A DNA stretch of 64,000 nucleotides. Origin: an uncultured Oligoflexia bacterium (GTDB taxonomy: Bacteria; Bdellovibrionota; Bacteriovoracia; Bacteriovoracales; Bacteriovoracaceae). The stretch's first letter is position 1, and every line of letters starts with the position of its first letter. The position numbers and the translations under genes were made by a program. The notes below the pieces were generated by a model, which saw only the letters and a program-made list of their open reading frames with translations, was not told the origin of the DNA and searched no databases. The stretch spans positions 186,001 to 250,000 of the forward strand of contig CAJXPQ010000002.1 of the NCBI GenBank assembly GCA_913058265.1, written 5' to 3'. This document shows positions 52,680 through 61,478 of the stretch, one piece after another.

Positions 52680-54459
52680 TATTAAAAATTCTCTTATGAT
52701 TAGCATATTGATAGTCACATCCAACCTGTGTTATTCACAGGTTGCAGACACGGTTTTTTTGAATTCAAAAGTTTACAACAGCGATCTCAGGAATTTCTCA
52801 CAAGCATTTGCCATTAAAAAAGGAAAGTTTCTTCACGTGGGAACAAATGCACAAGTTCAAAAATATATTGGTAAAAATACACAGATATTAGATGGTAAGG
52901 GCAAGTTAGCTTTACCAAGTTTCTTTGATTCCCATCTTCACTTTCTAGATATTATCTGGAGTAGGAAAGGTTGTTCTTTAGATAATAAGCCTTTGGGTAC
53001 AAAAGAAGTGATCACGAATATAAAAAATTGTATAAAAAAACAAAATACTCAAAGAATACTACTCGTAAAAAACTGGAACTATTCACATACAGCAAAACGA
53101 CATAAAGAATTGATAAACGAGTTAAATAAATTGAAGTTAGGGCTACCCATACTATTAGTAGGCTCAGATCAACTGCATTACTCCGGAAACTCTCAGTTAT
53201 TATCTTTAGTAAATAACAAGAACTCACTTGGAGTTTTTGGTTTTGAGTCATTAAAAGACCTAAGCGGCTATGAGAAAGAATTATTTTTCAAGCCAAATAT
53301 AGAAGAAGCAAAATCTTTAATAGCAGAGCTAAATTCACAAGGTATCACGTCTGTTTTAGATGCATTTGTAATTTATAAACATTTAGATTTTTATGAAAAG
53401 CTGTTTCGTGAACCGGACGCAACTCTTAATTTTAATATGGCGCTGCACCCTTACTTTAGTAAAGAGGAGCTTGGAAGCACTAAGCTACTAGGATCACATT
53501 TGAACGCAATCACAATGTTAAGAAAAAAGTATTCAAAAGAGTCAAAGATGACACTCAGTTCATTGAAAATTGTATTAGATGGATCGCTTGAGGGAAACCC
53601 CTATAGTAAACCAGTTACCTACCCAACTGCAGCAGTGAAAAATCCTTATTTTTCCCCACATATCGATACACATGGAGATCTAACTTATGATCTCCAAAAA
53701 GATAAAAAAGGCGTATTACTATATACAGAAGGAGAACTCAAAAGCTTAATAACAATGGCAAATAAAGAGAAGCTTTCAACTCATATTCATGTCATGGGAA
53801 ATCGATCGTATAAAGTTTTAATTGATATTTTCGAAAGTATAGGAGATTTAAAAGCACCACATTCCCTTGCTCACGTTCAATTTGCTGACATTGAGGATGT
53901 TAAACGAGCTGGTAAACTTGGATTATTTCAAACAATGACCTATTCTTGGATAGATACTGATCTAGAATATGATTCACTTGTCTTTCCTTTTGTTAGTAAG
54001 TTCAAGACTGTCAGGGATTTATATAAAGGGAGCAGTCATATTTTTAAATCCAGCTATCCTGTAAAGAATTTTCAACACTTTGGAGGAACTTTAACTTTTG
54101 GTAGTGATGCACCTGTTGAGTCCAATAAAATTAGTCCTTTTCTTAACATCTACCATGCTTTGAAAAGAAGAAGTCCAAAAAAGAAAATCAGCTTAAATAC
54201 GAAAGAATCAATAGATATTTATGATGCTGTTGATAGCCTTACCATTAATGGAGCTCGACTTGTAAGGCAAGCACACAGGACAGGATCTATTACTAAGGGA
54301 AAGGATGCCGACTTTCTTTTAGTTGATCGAGATATATTTCAACTATATAAAACTCAGAAATTTGAATTAATAGCGAAAACAAAGATTTTAAAAACTTTTT
54401 ATCGAGGTAAACTTGTTTTTAATCAAGTAGATACTCATTCTCAAGACGGTAAGCACTAA
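52630..54459 (+). CDS. Exported amidohydrolase (YtcJ-like, amidohydrolase_3)
   Basis: A protein of about 609 residues. The metal motif HLH is at 102-104 in FFDSHLHFLD. Other family marks are STHIHVMGNR, HSLAHVQFAD, LTFGSDAPVE and the C-terminal GSITKGKDADFLLVD, all as in YtcJ-like amidohydrolases, which cut C-N bonds of cyclic or amide substrates. The N-terminal helix (SLMISILIVTSNLCYS) is a signal peptide. With ATG 52630 it has Lys residues before it; ATG 52696 is the alternative, with no overlap but a weaker signal n-region. It overlaps the TRAP-type gene by 50 bp and the MBL gene (convergent) by 41 bp. Confidence 0.8.
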   Translation: MLIPLKYTNLDSLQKTNIKNSLMISILIVTSNLCYSQVADTVFLNSKVYNSDLRNFSQAFAIKKGKFLHVGTNAQVQKYIGKNTQILDGKGKLALPSFFDSHLHFLDIIWSRKGCSLDNKPLGTKEVITNIKNCIKKQNTQRILLVKNWNYSHTAKRHKELINELNKLKLGLPILLVGSDQLHYSGNSQLLSLVNNKNSLGVFGFESLKDLSGYEKELFFKPNIEEAKSLIAELNSQGITSVLDAFVIYKHLDFYEKLFREPDATLNFNMALHPYFSKEELGSTKLLGSHLNAITMLRKKYSKESKMTLSSLKIVLDGSLEGNPYSKPVTYPTAAVKNPYFSPHIDTHGDLTYDLQKDKKGVLLYTEGELKSLITMANKEKLSTHIHVMGNRSYKVLIDIFESIGDLKAPHSLAHVQFADIEDVKRAGKLGLFQTMTYSWIDTDLEYDSLVFPFVSKFKTVRDLYKGSSHIFKSSYPVKNFQHFGGTLTFGSDAPVESNKISPFLNIYHALKRRSPKKKISLNTKESIDIYDAVDSLTINGARLVRQAHRTGSITKGKDADFLLVDRDIFQLYKTQKFELIAKTKILKTFYRGKLVFNQVDTHSQDGKH

Positions 54460-55723
54460 TCGGGTTCCACCCAATCCAACCATCAATCATTTTTTCGGGC
54501 TCAAACCCCATTAATTCTAGAATAGAAATATCTTTTTTAAGCTTATTATAGAAACCTGTAAAAGGTAGTAAGAGATCTTTAGATGAAAGGAATTCATTTA
54601 TCTCCAGTGCATTATAGTTAAAGCGGATATCCCAATCTTCTGATATGTGAGTTTCTTTAAGTGTAAGCTCTCCATTTTCTAGGATCAGAAAATCATAGTG
54701 ATCTTTACCATTCAAGACACGAACAAATACAGTACAATTCGATGTTATAATGTTAGTCCACATCCTGTGTCTACAGTCTTTTAAATTTTTAAGCAAAGAC
54801 TCTTGTACAAAAACCCTCCAATTTAAGTGACTTGTTAACAATCCATGATTTTTTAATATAGATTGTTTAAATTTTGTAGGATTAAAGGGGTGCTTTACTG
54901 GGCCTTTCTTTTCACAGGTAACTATGCTTGAATCCGAGAAACTAATTTCTGCTTCCGCTATTTCAAATTTCTCTCCAGGGTGACCACAATGAACTTTGAA
55001 TGAGCAATGTTCTTTCTCTAAATCCTTTTTAAAATCCAATATATTAATCGGATAAAGACCATAATTCATTCTTTCATCAAGTGATTTTAAACCTGAAGAA
55101 CTTGGAATTAAGTATTTAGTATTAAAAGACCTTGTAATCATCTTTAGTCGTTCATATCTTCTAGTAGGAAATTCACACTCCTGAGGCCAGTTGGCAGCGT
55201 GCTCAAGTAATAGTTGATAAGGACAGAAAATAAGACTGAACTTAGACGTCACTCTTTCTGAAACTTGTTTCAAAATTGATGGAGTGATGACTGTATCAAC
55301 TTGATTCCATATATATAAACCTTTTACAGATAATATAAAGCCATACTCAAGATGAATCGGAGAGTCAGAGGGGGTAGGTGTAATGGTCAGACTTTCAAGC
55401 TTTATTGGAGAGAATTTAGAAATAGCTTTAATGTTTTTAAATCCCTCTTTTTTTAGGAATAAAATGTGATACGCACTCTTCGGACAGTAAATTGGTGTTT
55501 CAAGCCCGACTATCTTTAAGGATTGAATGTCGAAATGGTCATCATGAAAGTGAGAAAGAAAAACGGCATCTATCTTTGGTATTTGATTAACATGAATCTT
55601 TCGATCGGGGAATGGTATTGATTCTCCGTTTTCAAATGTGCTTCCGAAAACAGGATCGATAAGAATATTTATATTGTTGCTTTGAATAAGATAACTTGCA
55701 TGACCTAATGCTGTAATCCTCAT
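54419..55723 (-). CDS. MBL-fold metallo-hydrolase
   Basis: A 434-residue cytoplasmic protein. ITALGHASYLIQSNNINILIDPVF and HFHDDHFD (58-65) are the metallo-beta-lactamase fold start and zinc motif HxHxDH. VHCGHPGEKF gives a later His. The fold part (1-250) resembles UlaG/NAPE-PLD-like enzymes; the C-terminal 150 residues are an extra domain of unknown role. It is one base downstream of the JmjC-like gene, which suggests a shared transcript. The substrate is not known. Confidence 0.8.
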   Translation of the reverse strand: MRITALGHASYLIQSNNINILIDPVFGSTFENGESIPFPDRKIHVNQIPKIDAVFLSHFHDDHFDIQSLKIVGLETPIYCPKSAYHILFLKKEGFKNIKAISKFSPIKLESLTITPTPSDSPIHLEYGFILSVKGLYIWNQVDTVITPSILKQVSERVTSKFSLIFCPYQLLLEHAANWPQECEFPTRRYERLKMITRSFNTKYLIPSSSGLKSLDERMNYGLYPINILDFKKDLEKEHCSFKVHCGHPGEKFEIAEAEISFSDSSIVTCEKKGPVKHPFNPTKFKQSILKNHGLLTSHLNWRVFVQESLLKNLKDCRHRMWTNIITSNCTVFVRVLNGKDHYDFLILENGELTLKETHISEDWDIRFNYNALEINEFLSSKDLLLPFTGFYNKLKKDISILELMGFEPEKMIDGWIGWNPISAYRLENEYLLD

Positions 55724-55724
55724 A

Positions 55725-56522
55725 TTATTCCAGTGCCTTTCTAAGAGCGTCCCAACGAACTCCTACTTGATTAACTTCACAATTAACTGAAATATTCACC
55801 CCAAAGCTTTTGGTAGCATGCCACCAATCTTTAGGCATTATTAATAGATCTCCGGGATTGAGAGTAATTTCGAAACCTGTAATTGATTCTATCAAATTGC
55901 TATTATCATTAAAAGCCAAGACATCTGACCAGACCGTTTCTTCTCCATATGACTTGGCAACTTTTGTGTGATTTAAAAATTTAAAGAGTGCATCTATTTT
56001 TTGTTTGGTAATTATTTTCATTTTATCATCAAAGGACGGTGCAACGAACCTCACTACTTTTTTTCCATAAATTTGTAATAAAAAAGCACTTTTTGAATCT
56101 TTGTGAAAATCAATAACTCTATTATTTCCATTAATCCAAAGTGTAAGCGCGTCTGGCCCAAGAGATGATGAGGTAAATCGGGATAGATCTATTAAGTCAC
56201 TATTTAATTCAGGGTTCTCAATAATGACTCTAGGACACTCCTCAACAGCTTTATTCTCAAACAAACCGTTTTTCATCTGACAATTGACTTCCTTAATTGA
56301 TAAAAATTCTGTATTTGAAAAACTTTGTATAAAGTTCATTGCACTGTGTGAGGGCAGGTATTTACTAACACTAACCTTTTGATGAGGGCAAATGCTATTT
56401 AGGTAATCCATATTCCACTTTTGTACTGCAGGACTATCTTTCATTACACGCGGAAATATCTGAGGATATTGGAGAGTTTCAACATTAAATAGCGGTAATG
56501 ATTTAAACATAAGTTGGCTCAT
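55725..56522 (-). CDS. JmjC/cupin-like Fe(II)/2-oxoglutarate oxygenase (copy A)
   Basis: A protein of about 265 residues. FHKD (metal HxD) is followed by the AFLLQIYGKKVVRFVAP strand, and LNPGDLLIMPKDWWHATKSFG gives the distal metal His. These are the marks of the FIH-like JmjC/cupin_8 family, which hydroxylates protein or small-molecule side chains. An upstream TTG frame reaches 56537, but ATG 56522 is more natural. Its partner genes are the MBL-fold gene downstream and a divergent glycosyltransferase. It is paralogous with the genes at 57728 and 59275. Confidence 0.75.
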   Translation of the reverse strand: MSQLMFKSLPLFNVETLQYPQIFPRVMKDSPAVQKWNMDYLNSICPHQKVSVSKYLPSHSAMNFIQSFSNTEFLSIKEVNCQMKNGLFENKAVEECPRVIIENPELNSDLIDLSRFTSSSLGPDALTLWINGNNRVIDFHKDSKSAFLLQIYGKKVVRFVAPSFDDKMKIITKQKIDALFKFLNHTKVAKSYGEETVWSDVLAFNDNSNLIESITGFEITLNPGDLLIMPKDWWHATKSFGVNISVNCEVNQVGVRWDALRKALE

Positions 56523-56556
56523 TTTGAAATGATACAAGGAAATTTAGACTTTTCCA

Positions 56557-57696
56557 ATGACTATCATGAATGTTAGGCTAAGTCTGATGAGCATAGTAAT
56601 TTATGAAAATTCAGATCAAGCTTGGCTGAGCATGAAGAAGATTGTACCTGGACTTAGCTCTTGTTATCGCGAATTCCTTTCTGGTCAGGATTCTTTATTT
56701 ATTACAAATTTATCCGAGTTAAGTTCTGAGAATTATAGTACCGTTGTAAGTTTAGATGGTAAACTTGAGAAGCTGTATTTGATCTGCGAAAACTGTACTT
56801 TTGGGCAATTAATTATCCATATTCATGGTGACTTTATGGATAGGCTATCCGATTGGATGGATTTTCTTGAATCACAGATAAAAGAGAATATTAAACTTGT
56901 TTGTTCTACAACCGCACAGCAGCGCTTAATTTTTAATCTCATGAGGTATGAGAGCTATATTCTTCCACCATTCCAATTAAACGATAAAAAAATTAGTCTG
57001 TTGAAGAAAGACTCATATAAATTTATATATTTTGGACGTATTAGCGAAAATAAAAATATCGACTGGTTGATCCAATACTTTGATAAATTTCAACGTCTGA
57101 CTAATAGGTCTGATGAGCTCATCATTCGCGGTCCAGTTGATGATATAAAATGTATGCTTAAAGATATGTCTCGAATCCCTACTAAACTTGATGCTTACCT
57201 TGAGCGATTATGTGCAGAAGCTCACGGCCATATTGATTTGAAGTTCGGTCAGTTTCCACTATCAGAGTTGGATGGCTCCGATTTCTTTATAAGTCTCAGT
57301 ACATATCATGATGAAGATTATGGGCTTGCAGCTTTTGAGGCAATAGAAAAAAACCTTATTCCTATCCTTACCAACTGGGGCGGTTATAAGAGTTTCAACC
57401 GGGCATGTGGAGTGGATGGTATTAATGTTAAACTTACCACGAATGGCGCAACTCTGAATGTTATGAGCTTCACAAAGCAAATGTTATTCTTTCTTAATGG
57501 TCTGGATTTAAAGGTTTCAAGTCTGGAACAAGATGACTTGGAGACGATAATAACCGGCGAAAGATTTTTTACGAAAGAAAATTTCATTGAGCTAAAAAAA
57601 GCGGATACATTTAAAAATGATATTGGAATCACGGATTTTTTTAGTGAGGTAGAAGCTCTCACTTATTTTAAACTATACAATAGTTCATATTGCTAA
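56557..57696 (+). CDS. Glycosyltransferase, GT4-like (copy A)
   Basis: A protein of about 379 residues (ATG 56587 is a possible start, giving 369). FIYFGRISENKNIDWLIQYF is the usual GT4 hinge motif with EN-K, and SLSTYHDEDYGLAAFEAIEKNLIPIL corresponds to the ExxxGxxxxEA region. TNWGGY follows. Such enzymes add a sugar from a nucleotide-sugar donor. The gene is a clear paralogue of the 60054 gene: both have ISLS...DEDxGxxxxE and NWxGY. A JmjC gene follows after 31 bp. The donor and acceptor cannot be told. Confidence 0.72.
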   Translation: MTIMNVRLSLMSIVIYENSDQAWLSMKKIVPGLSSCYREFLSGQDSLFITNLSELSSENYSTVVSLDGKLEKLYLICENCTFGQLIIHIHGDFMDRLSDWMDFLESQIKENIKLVCSTTAQQRLIFNLMRYESYILPPFQLNDKKISLLKKDSYKFIYFGRISENKNIDWLIQYFDKFQRLTNRSDELIIRGPVDDIKCMLKDMSRIPTKLDAYLERLCAEAHGHIDLKFGQFPLSELDGSDFFISLSTYHDEDYGLAAFEAIEKNLIPILTNWGGYKSFNRACGVDGINVKLTTNGATLNVMSFTKQMLFFLNGLDLKVSSLEQDDLETIITGERFFTKENFIELKKADTFKNDIGITDFFSEVEALTYFKLYNSSYC

Positions 57697-57727
57697 TATA
57701 AGTAGAGATTACATAGAGGTCAAAGGG

Positions 57728-58471
57728 ATGAGTCTGGTAAAGTGTAGTGACATCGTATTTCCAAAGTTAATCTCAAGGATGGGTATTAAGTGGCAAGCTC
57801 TAAAAAAATGGGATGGTAACTATTTTATTCGCAAGGTTCCAAATCATGAGTTTCTTGTTTCATTCTATAGTTCAGACGTTTCATATTTAGACTCCGCTTA
57901 TAAAAACTTAAAAAAGATGAGAACTACTGAGTTCGTAAAAAAATTATCAAGCGAGCAGGTTGATAGTTTTGCTGCAGAAGAGTCAACAGGATTAATTTTC
58001 ACCCATACCGACTTAATTAAGGATTTAGATTTTTTCAAACCAATTCTAAGTGGAGAGGTGGGAGAGCGGATGATTTCACTATGGTGGTCATCTAAGAATA
58101 AAGTTACAGACTGGCATACCGACAATATCCCTTTAGTTCTTTGCCAAATTAAGGGAACAAAAACAATAAAACTCCTTTCTCCTGAGAATGAGGCCGATAT
58201 TAAGCCCATTACTGCTCGTGATTTTATGAAAAGGTTAATTTCCTTAGGGTGGGATAAGAGCGATGCCTATCAAGAAGTGCAAAGTACTCGATTTGCTGAT
58301 AAAAAAGCATTTTTTGAAAATTCACAATCTCAAAATATTTTAAGCTATGAGTTATCCCCAGGCGATTGTATTTATATTCCTAAAGGGTGGTGGCATGCTA
58401 CCAGAGCTGAGGAGGAGTCAATGGCAATTAATTTTGAAGTTTTTGAATCCGACCAACTAAACTTGGGCTAA
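57728..58471 (+). CDS. JmjC/cupin-like Fe(II)/2-oxoglutarate oxygenase (copy B)
   Basis: A 247-residue protein. WHTD at 129-132 (His130, Asp132) and His223 in IPKGWWHATRAE give the facial triad; IKGTKTIKLLSP gives the 2-oxoglutarate strand. LSPGDCIYIPKGWWHAT is the canonical end motif. It is well related to the copies at 55725 and 59275 (same N-terminal layout: a proline-rich start then KW.xxY). It begins with AGAGGTCAAAGGG 5-7 bases before the ATG and follows a glycosyltransferase gene. Cytoplasmic by lack of signal. Confidence 0.8.
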   Translation: MSLVKCSDIVFPKLISRMGIKWQALKKWDGNYFIRKVPNHEFLVSFYSSDVSYLDSAYKNLKKMRTTEFVKKLSSEQVDSFAAEESTGLIFTHTDLIKDLDFFKPILSGEVGERMISLWWSSKNKVTDWHTDNIPLVLCQIKGTKTIKLLSPENEADIKPITARDFMKRLISLGWDKSDAYQEVQSTRFADKKAFFENSQSQNILSYELSPGDCIYIPKGWWHATRAEEESMAINFEVFESDQLNLG

Positions 58472-58524
58472 ACTCTTTTTTCAAGACCCTAGTATACTTA
58501 TCAAACTCTTGGTAAGGTTTGAGC

Positions 58525-59286
58525 ATGGACTATATTGCTTATAATAAAAAAATTTGGAATTTTTTATCTCAAAAGAAAAATCTCTTAAATATAGAGCCAA
58601 CAGAAGAGCTTCTCGAGAAAGCTAGATCTGGTAAACCAGAAATATATACCGCATTTGAAAGTCCCATTGCTCAGGATTGGTTTCCTAGCTCCAATTGGAA
58701 AGACTCAAGTATTTTACTACTTGGAGCTGGAGGTGGAAATGTATCTCCTTTACTGGCCTTAGCTGGGGCAAATGTACACTTAGTCGACTTTTCTAAGGGG
58801 CAGTTAGATATTGATCGTGCTCTAAACAAAAAACTTGGCCAAGATGTTTGTTATTATGAACAAGACTTTCAAGACTTATCTTCTTTTTCAGATAATCAAT
58901 TTGACCTAATTATACAGCCTTCCTCAACTTTTTACATTGAAGACACTGAACGACTTTGGAGAGAGACCTACAGAGTTTTAAAAGAGGGAGGAACTTATAT
59001 TACAACTGTTGTTAATCCTATCTATTATATGGCCGACTTAGATACCTTGAAAGGAAGTCAGGTCCTTATTAGACCTCAGGGTAAAACTAAACCTGAAATT
59101 AGCTCAACGAAATTCGACGGAATACAATTTGCGGAGTTTGGTCACAGTCTTAATAGTTTAATTGGAGAACCTTTAAAGACCGGCTTTAAGCTAGCGCGCT
59201 TCGAGGAGAGTGGCTGGGGGAAGTATGACGATATTGGAATTGATAAAGCCTTTCAGTCATTTATCACTATGAAACTAATAAAGTAA
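58525..59286 (+). CDS. SAM-dependent methyltransferase
   Basis: A 253-residue protein. ILLLGAGGGNVSPLLALAGANVHLVDFS is motif I and the acidic loop, followed by FDLIIQPSSTFYIEDTERLWRETYRVLKEGG as motif IV-VI of class I methyltransferases. The fold is typical of small-molecule or sugar methylases. ATG 58525 has AAGG upstream at the right spacing; a TTG two codons earlier is too close. It follows the JmjC gene by about 50 bp and overlaps the convergent JmjC gene by 12 bp. Confidence 0.78.
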   Translation: MDYIAYNKKIWNFLSQKKNLLNIEPTEELLEKARSGKPEIYTAFESPIAQDWFPSSNWKDSSILLLGAGGGNVSPLLALAGANVHLVDFSKGQLDIDRALNKKLGQDVCYYEQDFQDLSSFSDNQFDLIIQPSSTFYIEDTERLWRETYRVLKEGGTYITTVVNPIYYMADLDTLKGSQVLIRPQGKTKPEISSTKFDGIQFAEFGHSLNSLIGEPLKTGFKLARFEESGWGKYDDIGIDKAFQSFITMKLIK

Positions 59287-60057
59287 ATTTGACTTTAACT
59301 TATTCCAATCAATCAGATTATTATCGACTTCAAGGTTTACTGCAAAAGAGTAATCTAGGGATTTCGTTGAGTGCCACCAATCTTTTGGTATAAATAATAC
59401 ATCCCCAGGTTGTAATAATACTTCATAATAATCAAAGTTTTCTAGTTCATCAGAAAATGATTTTAGCTTTGAATAGTTAGATGTATTAAGTTGAATGGTA
59501 GCAGCTATCTTTTCATTCATAGGTAAATTATTTTCTTTAAAGAAGTTCATTGCTTCACTTTTTGAAATGGCTTGTAATGAATTTTGATCAGTAGCCTTGT
59601 CAAGAAGTCGGACTCTTTTTTCTGAAGAGATCTGGAATAAAAAAAGATCAACATTATCGGTATGAAGATCTGTAATGCTATCTTTACTACCATACCAAAA
59701 GGAATAAAAAGTTTCTGCTGGTATCGTCTCTGTATTACAAAAAGGTGAAAAATATTTTAGATCTTCAAATAATTTAGTATTTTGTTTTAAGAGGTCAGTA
59801 GATTCATGAATTGAGTAGGAGTCTGGCTTAGACATAATCTCTTGAAAAGATTTTGCTTTTGAATCCAGGTAGTTTTGGTAGAAGTATGGAAGTTCTACTT
59901 CTTCATTATAATGATTAATATTTAATTGAGCCTTAGGAAACTCTTCTTTAAAGTAATCAATGGACCATTTTCTTATTGCCGGCCAATGAGAACAGGCCTG
60001 GGGAAAATACTGGGGGATGCACAGGTCAAGAGGGATGGATGCCTTTGGTACTTTCAT
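59275..60057 (-). CDS. JmjC/cupin-like Fe(II)/2-oxoglutarate oxygenase (copy C)
   Basis: A 260-residue protein. LHTD at 131-134 (His132, Asp134) and His229 in IPKDWWHSTKSL give the metal triad; LFQISSEKRVRLLDK the neighbouring strand. Copy C is similar in layout to copies A and B. It overlaps the upstream glycosyltransferase gene by 4 bp (ATGA) and is the last gene of an agmatinase, deoxyhypusine-synthase-like, glycosyltransferase, JmjC operon. Its 3' end overlaps the methyltransferase gene. Confidence 0.8.
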   Translation of the reverse strand: MKVPKASIPLDLCIPQYFPQACSHWPAIRKWSIDYFKEEFPKAQLNINHYNEEVELPYFYQNYLDSKAKSFQEIMSKPDSYSIHESTDLLKQNTKLFEDLKYFSPFCNTETIPAETFYSFWYGSKDSITDLHTDNVDLFLFQISSEKRVRLLDKATDQNSLQAISKSEAMNFFKENNLPMNEKIAATIQLNTSNYSKLKSFSDELENFDYYEVLLQPGDVLFIPKDWWHSTKSLDYSFAVNLEVDNNLIDWNKLKSNLLY

Positions 60058-61478
60058 CTTTTAACCTTGGACACTATATACCCATGACTCATTAGCCATT
60101 GATTTTGATGTTCATCTTTTGGAATTAATGTACTTCCTCTATGGGGATCTTTAATTTCAATGCATGTTTCCTTGATGCTGACCCAGGGTGCCAGTTCAAA
60201 CTTAGTATATTGAGTATCAACTAATTTAAGCTTTTTAGCACCATAGATTTCAAAGATCTTTTGTACCAAAGCATCAGCATATGAGTGATAAATGACTCCG
60301 TGTTGGGGCCATTCACGGTCTCCAAGTTTAACTTGCGGACTGATAACAGCTTGCTTGTGTATTTTTCTGGCAAAATCCGTATACATCATAGGGGATTTAT
60401 TCTCTTCTAGAGCTTCTAGCTCAATCAAAGGGGGAGATATATACTTTTTAAATTCTGTTTCAGTAGCAACTTCAAAATGAAGCTGCTCAATGGTAGACAG
60501 TACGAGTTCGGAGGTTTTTTGTGGGTCAATAAAGGGACCTGCTTCTGATTGATTTACCGTAACTCCTTCAACTAAACCTGGAAAGTCATCAATGAAGTTT
60601 GAATATCCTTCCCAGTTACTAATAATACTGGGGATACCAAGCGTACAACACTCCAAAATTGAAAAACCAAAATCTTCATCAGAGTGTAAACTTAGTGAAA
60701 TATTTAAGCAGTTTAATGCGAGAATTCTTTTATAAAGAAGTTCTATTTTTGGCTGAAACTCTTCGAAGATAACTAAATCAAGAATTCCCATTTTTGTACA
60801 GTAAGAATAGAGTTCCTCAAGATAGGCGCCACTGGGCAGGCCCATGTTAGGACTTCCTAAGTTATCTTGATGGCCAAAGACGTATAATTTAATTCCTTTT
60901 TCTCTCAGATCTCGTTGTATTAAACCTATAGTCCAAAGAGTAGTATGCAAGTTTTTTTGTGGGGAGATTCTTCCAATATAGCAAAGATTCTTTATAGGTC
61001 CTTTAAATTTACCAAGAGATAACAGGTCCTTATTAATCATACCTGGAACATGAAAGGATGGCATATTTGTTAGTAAGGAAATCAAGGCTTGATCTCTCTT
61101 ATTTTGAGCGATTAATATATCACTAGTTTTTAGTACTAATTCAAGATGAAGACTTTTATAGTTAAAAAAACCTATTGAAGGAGATTCTTCAGTATATGAA
61201 ATGACTCTTGCTGTTGTATTAATACTTTTTCTAACGGCTTCAAGGAATGGAGCTGTCTTAGCATCAAGTCTTAAAAAAATGAGGAAATCCATTCCAGCAG
61301 TTTTAATTAAGTCAGATGGGAGAAATGGGTAATTGATATGATCTAAAGTGGTTATTTGATAATTGTCTTTATATTGGGTCCAGTAATCTATAAAACTATT
61401 TCGCAAAGAAGAAATACTCGTCCAGAGGTCATCTTCATGACAGGTGATAAGTAAGATTCTTTTTTTTTGATCAGTCAT
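60054..61478 (-). CDS. Glycosyltransferase, GT4-like (copy B)
   Basis: A 474-residue protein with the GT-B fold: LCYIGRISPQKNLHTTLW near 185-205 is the hinge and second-domain start, and LSLHSDEDFGFSILECCTLGIPSII the donor-binding region. NWEGY follows. It is paralogous with the 56557 gene but about 100 residues longer, with a basic C-terminus. It overlaps the deoxyhypusine-synthase-like gene by 8 bp and the JmjC gene by 4 bp, so the four genes are clearly one translational unit. Donor and acceptor are unknown. Confidence 0.8.
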   Translation of the reverse strand: MTDQKKRILLITCHEDDLWTSISSLRNSFIDYWTQYKDNYQITTLDHINYPFLPSDLIKTAGMDFLIFLRLDAKTAPFLEAVRKSINTTARVISYTEESPSIGFFNYKSLHLELVLKTSDILIAQNKRDQALISLLTNMPSFHVPGMINKDLLSLGKFKGPIKNLCYIGRISPQKNLHTTLWTIGLIQRDLREKGIKLYVFGHQDNLGSPNMGLPSGAYLEELYSYCTKMGILDLVIFEEFQPKIELLYKRILALNCLNISLSLHSDEDFGFSILECCTLGIPSIISNWEGYSNFIDDFPGLVEGVTVNQSEAGPFIDPQKTSELVLSTIEQLHFEVATETEFKKYISPPLIELEALEENKSPMMYTDFARKIHKQAVISPQVKLGDREWPQHGVIYHSYADALVQKIFEIYGAKKLKLVDTQYTKFELAPWVSIKETCIEIKDPHRGSTLIPKDEHQNQWLMSHGYIVSKVKR

